From an uncultured bacterium (lineage in GTDB: Bacteria; Verrucomicrobiota; Kiritimatiellia; CAIKKV01; CAITUY01): 35,488 bases of DNA. The position numbers and the translations under genes are program-made. The stretch is taken from the NCBI GenBank assembly GCA_903895695.1, contig CAITUY010000065.1, positions 1 through 35,488 on the forward strand, written 5' to 3'. Below the pieces are notes generated by a model. The model was not told the DNA's origin. It did not search any database and saw only the letters and a list, made by a program, of their open reading frames with translations. Below are positions 15,009 through 21,683 of this stretch, in pieces (the first letter of the stretch is position 1; each line of letters opens with the position of its first letter).

Positions 15009-15785
15009 ATGAACGAATCAGATCTCATCATACCCCGGCCGCCCGTAGCGGCTCCGGCCCCAGCGGCCGCACCTATCAACGTATTCAGCACCACCCCGCG
15101 TGGCATGCAACTGTCCAAAGGGTTACGCGTCCTCTTTATGGGGCGCCCTACCGCTCTCCAGTTGGTCGACAGACTCAATAGCTGCCTCATGGCTAACGGT
15201 CCCGGCCATAGCGAGCATGTCGCCCTAGATAGGCAATACCTCTCTGAAACCCTGGTTGACGTGCGTAAGCGCTTGATCGCGGGGGAGTGGGACACTGGGG
15301 GTGCCAGACAGTTGCCGTATTTTGCACCCACGGGTTGTGAGGAGGCTGAGCTGGCCATGATGATCGCCGACCTGCTGAGCCGGCCGGAGACGCCCTGCCT
15401 GCTACCGGGTCCGACGGTCGGGCTCCTGACGGGACTGACCCGGGGCGCCCTGCGGGGGCTCACGCGCAAGTGGGAGCTTATTCCCCGGCAGGAAGCGTAT
15501 GGGCGCATCCACTACGACGCGACCGAACTGGAAAGAGTCCTCCGCCAGCACTACCGCGGCAGCCCGATCATGGATGGCTTAGAGCGCCTCCTGCTGCTCG
15601 AACCGAAGTACTGCGTCGATCAGCAGACGGCTGACCGGCTCGGGCTCAGTCTCGAACAGTTGCGAGGGTTGGTCAGCGCCGGCACGCTGCCGTCCATCCA
15701 AGTGGGTAAGTCAACCCGGCTGATCAAGTCCGACCTGGACCGGTTTCTCGCCCTCTCCCGGACGAAACAGGTTCAACAGGGCTAA
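15009..15785 (+). CDS. Protein with two winged-helix (MerR/excisionase-like) regions, paralogue B
   Basis: 258 residues, the tandem paralogue of the gene at 14027. AAAGGAAA lies upstream of the ATG, and a CCCGCC-TAA-GGCGGG hairpin (14975-14989) lies before that. The N-terminus is Pro/Ala-rich. Predicted winged-helix regions are at about 136-182 (TGLTRGALRGLTRKWELIPR, then GRIHYDATELE) and about 196-250 (TADRLGLSLEQLRGLVSAGT, then LPSIQVGKSTRLIKSDLDRF). The second one is a very clear excisionase/MerR-like pattern. Divergence between the copies is high, so the duplication is old. It is followed by a perfect hairpin at 15795 and then the Rep-like gene. Confidence 0.78.
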   Translation: MNESDLIIPRPPVAAPAPAAAPINVFSTTPRGMQLSKGLRVLFMGRPTALQLVDRLNSCLMANGPGHSEHVALDRQYLSETLVDVRKRLIAGEWDTGGARQLPYFAPTGCEEAELAMMIADLLSRPETPCLLPGPTVGLLTGLTRGALRGLTRKWELIPRQEAYGRIHYDATELERVLRQHYRGSPIMDGLERLLLLEPKYCVDQQTADRLGLSLEQLRGLVSAGTLPSIQVGKSTRLIKSDLDRFLALSRTKQVQQG

Positions 15786-15794
15786 CCCAAAGCT

Positions 15795-15830
15795 GCGTCA
15801 CGGGCAGGGTCGATCGCCTGCCCGTGACGC
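15795..15830. repeat. Perfect 14-bp inverted repeat between paralogue B and the Rep-like gene
   Basis: GCGTCACGGGCAGG (15795-15808) and CCTGCCCGTGACGC (15817-15830) pair without mismatch around an 8-base loop (GTCGATCG). It starts nine bases after the stop of paralogue B and ends 23 bases before the Rep-like ATG. No T-tract follows, so an intrinsic terminator is not clearly indicated. An operator, or a nicking or single-strand origin for the adjacent HUH protein, are alternatives. Confidence 0.75.
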
Positions 15831-15853
15831 CCCTCACCCACCCGGAGCACCCC

Positions 15854-16726
15854 ATGGAAACGACCAACCTAGACGCGCAGGCGGCGGGTCTTGATAGAGA
15901 GAGTATAGGTCATATTATACAACAACTACCTTACGACTGCCTCCATAACACCCGTACCGGCTTCCATCTCGAAACCCGTACACCCACTGGCACACGGTAC
16001 AGTCATGCGTACTGTCACACCCTCCAGTGCCGTACCTGTGTTCGCATCCGTTATCAGACCATGCTCCAGGCGCTCCTCCAGGCCTGCTGTGTCCACCACC
16101 TCACCTATTTCGTAACCCTAACGTTACGGTCATCGACTTCGGCTGCTGCTCTGCTCAGCCGGTACGCTAGCCGGTTCCTCAGTGAGGCCCGGCGTACCTT
16201 CGATGGTCTCCAGTATTGCTGGATGGTTGGGGTTGGCCGTCGCGGTAACCCACACCTCCACCTCTTGGTCAACCGTGACATCCGCCGCGCCCCCCACTAT
16301 GGGACTGATCGCGAATGGTTACGCCGGACGTGGTGTCACCTTACTGGCGCCCACCAGACCAAGCTGGAAGCCATTACGCCCGGTACGGAGCACAGGGTGA
16401 TCAACTACATGTTGTTGGACATGTTCCGGTCGGTACTGAGCGGCCTACCGATCGGGCGCCGTTATAGCTCCAGCCGTCTGATCAAGCTGAATCCCAAACC
16501 GGTACGTAATCCTGATGCACCCAGGTATGAGCGCCGTAGGGGTGCTACGGGGGCTCTGCTGAGGCAGATGGGTCTCGATACTGATCCCTTCCAGAATCAG
16601 ACGTTTGAAGTCGATGCCCAATCGACCAGCCAGAGGGGTGTCGAGCCCCCGTTGTGTAACGGATGCGCAGCATCCGGTGCGCCCGCCGGGGGGCGAGACC
16701 AGCTCGGCCTGCAGGGGGATGTATGA
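15854..16726 (+). CDS. HUH-type replication initiator (Rep-like) protein
   Basis: 290 residues from the ATG at 15854 with GGAG upstream; the frame also has an ATG at 15824 inside the hairpin. A Cys cluster (Cys54, Cys59, Cys62) precedes the three expected Rep motifs: motif I YFVTLTL (85-91), motif II HLHLL (His134 and His136, the HUH metal site) in GVGRRGNPHLHLLVN, and a motif III candidate, Tyr185 in VINYMLLDM. The usual YxxxK of phage and plasmid Reps reads YMLLD, without Lys. This layout resembles microvirus- and plasmid-type Rep endonucleases that nick an origin hairpin. The C-terminal ~90 residues are basic and unrecognised. The stop overlaps the next start (ATGA). Confidence 0.8.
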   Translation: METTNLDAQAAGLDRESIGHIIQQLPYDCLHNTRTGFHLETRTPTGTRYSHAYCHTLQCRTCVRIRYQTMLQALLQACCVHHLTYFVTLTLRSSTSAAALLSRYASRFLSEARRTFDGLQYCWMVGVGRRGNPHLHLLVNRDIRRAPHYGTDREWLRRTWCHLTGAHQTKLEAITPGTEHRVINYMLLDMFRSVLSGLPIGRRYSSSRLIKLNPKPVRNPDAPRYERRRGATGALLRQMGLDTDPFQNQTFEVDAQSTSQRGVEPPLCNGCAASGAPAGGRDQLGLQGDV

Positions 16727-17475
16727 CTGCAGAGCAGCTGATCGAGCAGGTACGCCAGCAACTGAAGGCTGCTGGTGAGACAGCATGGCAGCAGTATCCC
16801 CTGCCGACTGACTTCCTCTGTTTCAAGAGCGCTGCCTTGGCGGCACAGAATGCGTTGGCGGTTGTGGCACAGGGTAGATGGCTGGTCATGCGTGATGCCG
16901 CATTGGGGCCGATGCGCGAAGCAGTATTGGCAGCTGGCCGTCAGCTGATAGTGCCAACCAGTGGGGGGCGCGAGTTCCTTAGCATCCCCTACAGCGGCCC
17001 TAGCAGCCCTCTAGGCGGGCGATCGGTCCTCCGGCTGAGTCATCTACCGCCTGAGGCTGCGCCTTACCGTGGCGGCGTAGACGTTGTGGTCGTGGGTTGC
17101 CATGCCTTTGAGGCTGGTAGGCAGCGCGTAATGGCGCTGGATAGCTGCCGCACTGAGGGGCGGCTTGAGGATTGGCGGGATGGGCTGCCGGATGGGTGGC
17201 GGCTTGGGTCAGTGCTGGTCATCGCCTTGGCTGCAGATGCCCAACAGGTCAGTGGCTGGCCCGAGTGGGCGGAGGGCCACCCAGCTGATGTAGTGATCAC
17301 CCCCACCCGGGTGGTAGCGCTGCGTACGGGGGAGCAAGAGTGGGTGGATGATCTGCGTACCCTGAGCGCGCAGGTTGAGGGTGGCGGATCTGAAGAGGCG
17401 CGTAATTCTAGCGCGCAGGATCTCCAACACCGTACACCGGTCGCCCGCGATGTTGTCAGGTGTGCCGGATCATGA
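16723..17475 (+). CDS. 5-formyltetrahydrofolate cyclo-ligase-fold protein, active site altered
   Basis: 250 residues from the ATG at 16723, which overlaps the Rep-like stop. The order of segments follows the 5-FCL/MTHFS family: LPTDFLCFKSAALAAQNALA, then RWLVMRD, AVLAAGRQLIVPT, VDVVVVGCHAFEAGRQR, SVLVIALAADAQQVSGWPEW and ADVVITPTRVVAL. In true 5-FCL enzymes the VDVVVVG strand is followed by a Gly-rich loop (GxRxGxGxGYYD) that binds the substrates; here it reads AGRQRVMALD. Enzyme activity is therefore doubtful, and a binding or regulatory role is possible. The last ~50 residues are an unrelated, Ser/Glu-rich tail. A copy of the ACACCGGTCGCC sequence lies near its end. Confidence 0.65.
   Translation: MTAEQLIEQVRQQLKAAGETAWQQYPLPTDFLCFKSAALAAQNALAVVAQGRWLVMRDAALGPMREAVLAAGRQLIVPTSGGREFLSIPYSGPSSPLGGRSVLRLSHLPPEAAPYRGGVDVVVVGCHAFEAGRQRVMALDSCRTEGRLEDWRDGLPDGWRLGSVLVIALAADAQQVSGWPEWAEGHPADVVITPTRVVALRTGEQEWVDDLRTLSAQVEGGGSEEARNSSAQDLQHRTPVARDVVRCAGS
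17434..17445. repeat. Second copy of ACACCGGTCGCC from the cruciform loop
   Basis: ACACCGGTCGCC at 17434-17445 is identical to 14851-14862 in the nested palindrome, and the flanking bases downstream remain similar (CGCGATG..TTGTCAGG..CCGGATC versus CGAAC..CTGTCCGG..GGGATC). Here it lies in the 3' end of the 5-FCL-like gene. An imperfect hairpin (GTACACC with GGTGTGC) surrounds it. It may be a second protein-binding site of the element. Confidence 0.45.
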
Positions 17476-17580
17476 CGAACGCACGGCCGGTCTGTGTGGT
17501 GAAAGACTATGCACTGCAAAACCGAACCATAGCTAAGTGGGACAACACAGAGTCCAGATCAACCACAGGAAGGTAATTCA

Positions 17581-18015
17581 ATGCAAACGATCTACACAGT
17601 TGGAACGACCGGTATGACGTACGAGCGATTCATCGGCCTGCTCAGAATGCACAGGATTGATGCCATCATTGATGTCAGGTTACAGACCGAAGGCCCCCGG
17701 TACCGTTTTGCATCGGGGATGCAGATCAGGGATCTATCGTACAGCCAGGGAGTTCAGTACCGGCACGAGCTCAGGTTTGCGCCCACCGCGAAGATGCTGG
17801 CGCGGTTCAGGGCTGACCAGAACTGGAACCGATTCGTCGAGCGCTACAGGGGGATAGCAGAAGATCGAAGCATGATGATGGTCTGGTGTCGTGTTGCCGG
17901 CCAGTTCGATCGCCCCTGTTTGCTTGGCTGCGACAAGTCGGCTGCCCATTGCCATCGTCGGTTGCTGGCCCTCGCAATAAGGAGTGCCATCGGATCAAAG
18001 GTCAGCCACCTATGA
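17581..18015 (+). CDS. DUF488-family protein
   Basis: 144 residues, the normal size for DUF488. Family marks are the N-terminus IYTVGTTGMTYERFIGLLRM, then IDAIIDVR, a middle GVQYRHELRFAP, and the C-terminal CLLGCDKSAAHCHRRLLALA, matching the family's LLCxExxxxxCHRxxLA. The biochemical function of DUF488 is unknown; the conserved Cys and CHR suggest a binding or catalytic centre. AGGAAGG precedes the ATG. Its stop overlaps the start of the ATPase gene (ATGA at 18012-18015), so the two products are made together. Confidence 0.9.
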   Translation: MQTIYTVGTTGMTYERFIGLLRMHRIDAIIDVRLQTEGPRYRFASGMQIRDLSYSQGVQYRHELRFAPTAKMLARFRADQNWNRFVERYRGIAEDRSMMMVWCRVAGQFDRPCLLGCDKSAAHCHRRLLALAIRSAIGSKVSHL

Positions 18016-19796
18016 GCACGACCATGAATCCCATCCCAAGTGAGCAGGTGACACGGCCCGTGTGGGATAGTGAGGCTGCTACCTTGCCGTCTGGCGTACC
18101 CGCACTGGTTGACGTGGCGGTTGATAGCCAGACCGTATCCAATACCGTAACGGTTGCGCTTGCAGCCACACCGATGACCGTTGCGTGTGTGCCCCCTACA
18201 CCGGCCACACCGATAATGGTTACTGGTACAGCGGCCGACACGACCGGCGTTGATGACAGCATGACCGTACCCGATACCACAGTGGTTACGCTTCCGGCCA
18301 CCACCATGACGGTTACGGGTGCCGGCCTGCCAGTGCAGCCCACCAGCCCCGTAGACGCCTTGGCTGACTTTGAGGTCGGACTCGTCAGGGCCGTGGTAGG
18401 TGATACGCAGTTGATGGAACGCCTCAGCCAGCAGATGGAACCCGAGGATCTGAGCTGTGCAGCCTGTCGGGCCATCTACGGCACGGCTGCCCGCTACCAT
18501 GCTGACACTGGCCACCTGATGACAGCGGACTCCCTGACTGTTGAGCTGCGGGCTGCCCTGCAGCGTGGTGAGTTATCACCTGAACCAGATCCCACTCGCC
18601 TCACCGACGTGTTGAACCTGATCCGCAGTGGCCCGGGTGACGTTACGTACTATGCCCATCAGGTAGGCGACTACCTGTTCAGGCAGCGTTACGCGCGTGA
18701 TTGCGCCTCCACGCTGACCACCCCCGGTACCGCGACTGAGCAGATCGTGCAGGCGATCGAACACGCCGCAGAGCTGGCGACACTCCGGGGCACCACCATG
18801 CTGGATCGGTTTCCGGAGTGGCGATTGCAGGACCTGCAGGGTTACGCGCCGGATCCGGCAGACATTCTGGCCGGCACCGGTTGGTTGCGCCGCGGTAGCG
18901 GGACCCTCCTGACCGGCGGCACCGGACTGGGCAAGAGCATCCTGGCGCTGCAGGTGGCAGTCAGCTGCTCGGCCGGAATCGACCTGCTGGGCAAGATCAA
19001 GGTGCCGCGGCCCGTGAGTGTCTTGGTGCTGCAGGCCGAGAATGCGGTTGATGTGATGAAACGTGACGTCCTGTCGCTGGTCAGCCATCTCAACGCCGAC
19101 CCAGCGACAGTCCAGCGTAACCTGGTGGTCCGTCACCTCTATGGATTGAGCGGGCGTGCCTTCACGACCGAACTGGCGCCCTTGCTGACCATGCATCGGC
19201 CTGACCTGCTGGTGATCGATCCCTATCAGGCGTACGCGGGTGGTACGGACCTTAACGGCAGCCATGGCTTTTTGGAGTGGATCGGGCCGGTCGAGCAGGC
19301 GATCCGGCGGGCCCGTTGCGCCCTGCTGCTGGTCTGCCATACCGGCAAACCGCGTAGCCAGAACCTGAACGCGCGGGAGACCGCCTATCTGGCAACCGGC
19401 ACGTCTACGCTGCCCAACTGGGCGCGCAGCTCCATGGAGTTGGTCCCGGTCCAGCAGGAGACCGACCGGTTCAGGCTGACGTTCGGCAAAGGGGCGGAAC
19501 AGACGGGTATCCAGATGCCCGATCAGGATGGCCCGGTCCGCCAGCTCTTCGTCCAACATAGCGCGGACCATCAGAATCCGTACTGGCTGATCTCCGACAA
19601 TCAGTCACCACCGGGCGAATCCGGATACGAGGGCGCGGTCCAGGATTACGTGGACCAGCACCCGAAGGCCACCACGCGGGAAGTGGCTGCGGCGGTCGGT
19701 TGCAGCCAGGCTACGGCCGCGCGGCTGATGCGTAAGCTGAAGGCAGAGGAGTCTGCCGAGAAAGCCCCCCGGGCCCCTGACGAACAATGCTTGTGA
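18012..19796 (+). CDS. DnaB/RepA-like replicative ATPase (AAA_25 type)
   Basis: 594 residues from the ATG at 18012, coupled to DUF488. Residues about 40-110 are a Thr/Val/Pro-rich low-complexity region with degenerate internal repeats. About 117-185 resembles the DnaB N-terminal domain (VDALADFEVGLVRAVVGDTQ, then LSCAACRAIYGTAARYHADT). A RecA-like ATPase follows, with Walker A GGTGLGKS (302-309) and Walker B LLVIDPY (Asp403), in the AAA_25/RepA style. The C-terminus (about 545-585) is a winged helix (ATTREVAAAVGCSQATAARL). With the nearby HUH Rep-like protein it would be the helicase of the element's replication system, which is inference. Confidence 0.85.
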   Translation: MSTTMNPIPSEQVTRPVWDSEAATLPSGVPALVDVAVDSQTVSNTVTVALAATPMTVACVPPTPATPIMVTGTAADTTGVDDSMTVPDTTVVTLPATTMTVTGAGLPVQPTSPVDALADFEVGLVRAVVGDTQLMERLSQQMEPEDLSCAACRAIYGTAARYHADTGHLMTADSLTVELRAALQRGELSPEPDPTRLTDVLNLIRSGPGDVTYYAHQVGDYLFRQRYARDCASTLTTPGTATEQIVQAIEHAAELATLRGTTMLDRFPEWRLQDLQGYAPDPADILAGTGWLRRGSGTLLTGGTGLGKSILALQVAVSCSAGIDLLGKIKVPRPVSVLVLQAENAVDVMKRDVLSLVSHLNADPATVQRNLVVRHLYGLSGRAFTTELAPLLTMHRPDLLVIDPYQAYAGGTDLNGSHGFLEWIGPVEQAIRRARCALLLVCHTGKPRSQNLNARETAYLATGTSTLPNWARSSMELVPVQQETDRFRLTFGKGAEQTGIQMPDQDGPVRQLFVQHSADHQNPYWLISDNQSPPGESGYEGAVQDYVDQHPKATTREVAAAVGCSQATAARLMRKLKAEESAEKAPRAPDEQCL

Positions 19797-19803
19797 ACAA
19801 CGG

Positions 19804-19822
19804 AAAGGAGGGCACCATGTAA
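19804..19822 (+). promoter_or_regulatory. Strong ribosome binding site followed by ATG-TAA (start-stop)
   Basis: AAAGGAGGG (19804-19812) has good spacing to ATG (19817-19819), and the very next codon is TAA. This gives a minimal start-stop element. It may be the remains of a lost gene start, or a ribosome-parking site between the ATPase and excisionase genes. The same frame stays open after TAA to 20116 but overlaps the excisionase gene and has no protein-like look. Confidence 0.35.
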
Positions 19823-19934
19823 ACGACGACTGGCTCTGTATGGCGCGTCTGGAGGGTGACAGGTCCGCGTGGACCGGTCCGAAGGACTGCGCGGTCACGC
19901 ATATATATGGCTCACGAGCCTGATGGAGGATCTG

Positions 19935-19955
19935 ATGAACATCTCAACGGCGTAA
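19935..19955 (+). CDS. Possible 6-codon leader peptide before the excisionase gene
   Basis: GGAGGA (19925-19930) precedes ATG at 19935. The frame encodes MNISTA and stops at 19953-19955, three bases before the excisionase ATG at 19959, which has no good ribosome binding site of its own. Translation re-initiation from this leader would explain how the excisionase is translated. Confidence 0.35.
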   Translation: MNISTA

Positions 19956-19958
19956 GCA

Positions 19959-20174
19959 ATGAAGCAACAACAAGTGACGCGGGTCGTATCGCCAGCGTAC
20001 CTACGAAAGGCCGACGCGGCACGGTACCTGAGTATCTCGATCCGGACTTTGACGGACTGGATGCAAAAGCGAATCGTGCCCTTCATCAAGCTGTCACACC
20101 GGGTCTGCCTGTTTAGACCGGCGGATCTGGACGCGGCGATGAATAGGTTCCGGACGATGGCGGTCGGCGAGTAG
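19959..20174 (+). CDS. Excisionase-like helix-turn-helix protein
   Basis: 71 residues. A single MerR/excisionase-type winged helix covers most of it: SPAYLRKADAARYLSISIRT, then LTDWMQKRIVPFIKLSHRV and LFRPADLDAAMNRF, the standard AAxYLxxSxxTLxxWxxxxxxPxxxxxxxxxFxxxDLDxxM pattern. Xis proteins bend DNA at attachment sites to favour excision. It lies next to, and convergent with, the integrase gene, and it ends just before an intrinsic terminator at 20201. Confidence 0.85.
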   Translation: MKQQQVTRVVSPAYLRKADAARYLSISIRTLTDWMQKRIVPFIKLSHRVCLFRPADLDAAMNRFRTMAVGE

Positions 20175-20200
20175 CGTCATGGCGTGGACAAGCATGCCGG

Positions 20201-20231
20201 GGCGACGGGGGCATCCTCCGCCGCCTTTTTT
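20201..20231 (+). terminator. Intrinsic terminator after the excisionase gene
   Basis: GGCGACGGGGG (20201-20211) pairs with CCTCCGCCGCC (20215-20225), with one mismatch and one G-U pair, around the loop CAT. TTTTTT (20226-20231) follows. This is a textbook rho-independent terminator closing the replication/excisionase transcript. I see nothing further between it and the end of the integrase gene at 20398. Confidence 0.85.
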
Positions 20232-20397
20232 ATCCTGCCTTCTCAAAGCATCGAGCAACCGACTCAAGACGAAAATGGCCGAGCTGAAGAAAGGAGTTTG
20301 AATGGGTGGATAGCCGGTCGAAGAGCACGTACTCGGGCGTGAGCGTGCTGAGTTGTGGGTGATTCATGATTCACGCACCCAGGGGGTGACGCATAAC

Positions 20398-21558
20398 TCA
20401 CTTCGCCTTGGCCTTGGGTGCGGCAGGTGACTTCTTGGTGGGCATGATCTTCCAGAAGGCTGCAACGTCAGCAACTGATGCCTGTACGCCCTTGTAGTGC
20501 GTCACGAACGTCTGGGGATTCCCGAAGTGCCCGAGTTGCGCCATCGTTGCCGCCGCGTTCTGGTGGGCGTTGTAGTGCATGGTCGCAAAGGTGTGGCGTG
20601 CAACGTCCGTGGGCCAATCGGCGAGCCCGCACGCTTCCATGAGTTTTACCTGCAACCGGCGATACGCAGTCCTGCTCTTCACAAGCAGGCCGGTCCCCTG
20701 GTAGGCCATCAGCCACGCCAGGGCGTTATCAGACAGGTCGACGTTACGCATAGTGCGCGTCTTGGTCTGCTCGCCGGTCAACCGGATCAAGCGGGCGGCC
20801 GTGTCGATCTCTGCCCATGAAAGCCTCATCATCTCGTGCGGGCGTATGCCGGCGAAGAACAGAACTGTCAGGGCAGGAATGATTCTTGGAACAGATTCCT
20901 CTGCTTTTACGAATAGATCCGCAACGATCTTCACGTCCCACGTCACCGGCGGTTTCTGGTCACTGCTTCCGCGGCTCTTTAGTTTGCCACGGAAAAACGA
21001 TAATAGCGATAGCCCAGCACCGATGTACGCCTCTGTGGTAGTGCCGCCCACGCCGCGGGCCTCTGCCCATACGCGGATGTCTGCCTCGTCAACCGCATCC
21101 GTAGACGTTTCACCCATGGCCTTGCAGAGCGCGTTGAACTTCAGGCGCTTTTCGTAGATCGAAAGTGAGCGGCGCCCATTAGCCTGCATGACATCCAAGT
21201 ACCTGTCGCACGTCTGCCGGACGGTTTCGCCCTGCGTGGTAGGGTGACGCCGTATATAGTCTTCTGCGGCCTCCAGAATGCTGACGTTGGTGCCCTGCAG
21301 AACCTTCATGGCCGCCAAAGCATCCACGCGTACCTTCTCGGGAAGGTTGAGGGTCTGGGTCCCCTTGTTCGTGATTTCGATACGTTTTTCTTGGCAGAAG
21401 GTCTTTGCTTGGTCGAGGGCTGCGAAACCTTTTCGAACCCGTCGTCCGGAGATCTGGAAGTCGACAACGTAATAGCCCGGACGTTTCGTCCATTCGCGGA
21501 TGGCAAAGCCTTTCTCGTACTCCGTGCGCATCCGATGCCTGCCTCTGTGCTTGCCCAT
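20398..21558 (-). CDS. int: Tyrosine recombinase (site-specific integrase)
   Basis: 386 residues from the ATG at 21558, chosen because AAGGAGGG lies directly upstream. A basic N-terminal arm-binding region (1-70) and a core-binding domain (about 92-195) precede the catalytic domain (about 205-365). Visible active-site residues are Arg239 in AGIRPHEMMRLSW, Arg321 in DVARHTFATM, His344 in QLGHFGNPQT and Tyr355 in FVTHYKG, the nucleophile. The usual first His of HxxR is Asp318. The C-terminus is Lys/Ala/Pro-rich. It lies next to a tRNA-Leu fragment and to tandem repeats that suit arm-type sites, so it is the integrase of the element to its left. Confidence 0.93.
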   Translation of the reverse strand: MGKHRGRHRMRTEYEKGFAIREWTKRPGYYVVDFQISGRRVRKGFAALDQAKTFCQEKRIEITNKGTQTLNLPEKVRVDALAAMKVLQGTNVSILEAAEDYIRRHPTTQGETVRQTCDRYLDVMQANGRRSLSIYEKRLKFNALCKAMGETSTDAVDEADIRVWAEARGVGGTTTEAYIGAGLSLLSFFRGKLKSRGSSDQKPPVTWDVKIVADLFVKAEESVPRIIPALTVLFFAGIRPHEMMRLSWAEIDTAARLIRLTGEQTKTRTMRNVDLSDNALAWLMAYQGTGLLVKSRTAYRRLQVKLMEACGLADWPTDVARHTFATMHYNAHQNAAATMAQLGHFGNPQTFVTHYKGVQASVADVAAFWKIMPTKKSPAAPKAKAK

Positions 21559-21626
21559 GCCGCCCTCCTTCGCCACCATCAGCAGGCACAAGACGGTGCT
21601 GATGGATGTATGGCGGCGAGTATAGG

Positions 21627-21651
21627 CAGAATGTCAACAGAATGTCAACAG
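21627..21651. repeat. Tandem 11-bp repeat between integrase and attachment site
   Basis: CAGAATGTCAA occurs twice without gap (21627-21637 and 21638-21648) and a third copy begins (CAG, 21649-21651). It lies 70 bases upstream of the integrase start and about 35 bases from the tRNA fragment, where arm-type integrase or Xis binding sites are expected. Confidence 0.65.
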
Positions 21652-21656
21652 CATCT

Positions 21657-21683
21657 AAAAAGCCACATAATGTGGCAATTTTT
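21657..21683. terminator. Short palindrome flanked by A and T tracts next to the attachment site
   Basis: GCCACAT and ATGTGGC (21662-21676) form a perfect 7-bp palindrome around one A. AAAAA precedes it and AATTTTT follows, the look of a bidirectional intrinsic terminator. The loop is too tight for all seven pairs to form in RNA. It could instead be a protein-binding site at the element end. Confidence 0.45.

Noticed and set aside
18576..19571. 331-codon open frame on the - strand
   Set aside because: Antisense to the DnaB/RepA-like ATPase, which has intact Walker motifs. The product has no protein-like pattern.
19856..20116. 86-codon frame overlapping the excisionase gene
   Set aside because: It is the frame continuing after the ATG-TAA element. 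It overlaps the clear excisionase HTH and is rich in Arg/Pro/Gly/Thr without structure.
21615..21630. GGCGAGTATAGGCAGA, resembling the 5' acceptor and D arm of tRNA-Leu
   Set aside because: It would need a deleted D stem and lies about 70 bases before the anticodon stem, too far for a continuous tRNA. A degenerate remnant cannot be excluded, but the evidence is a handful of bases.
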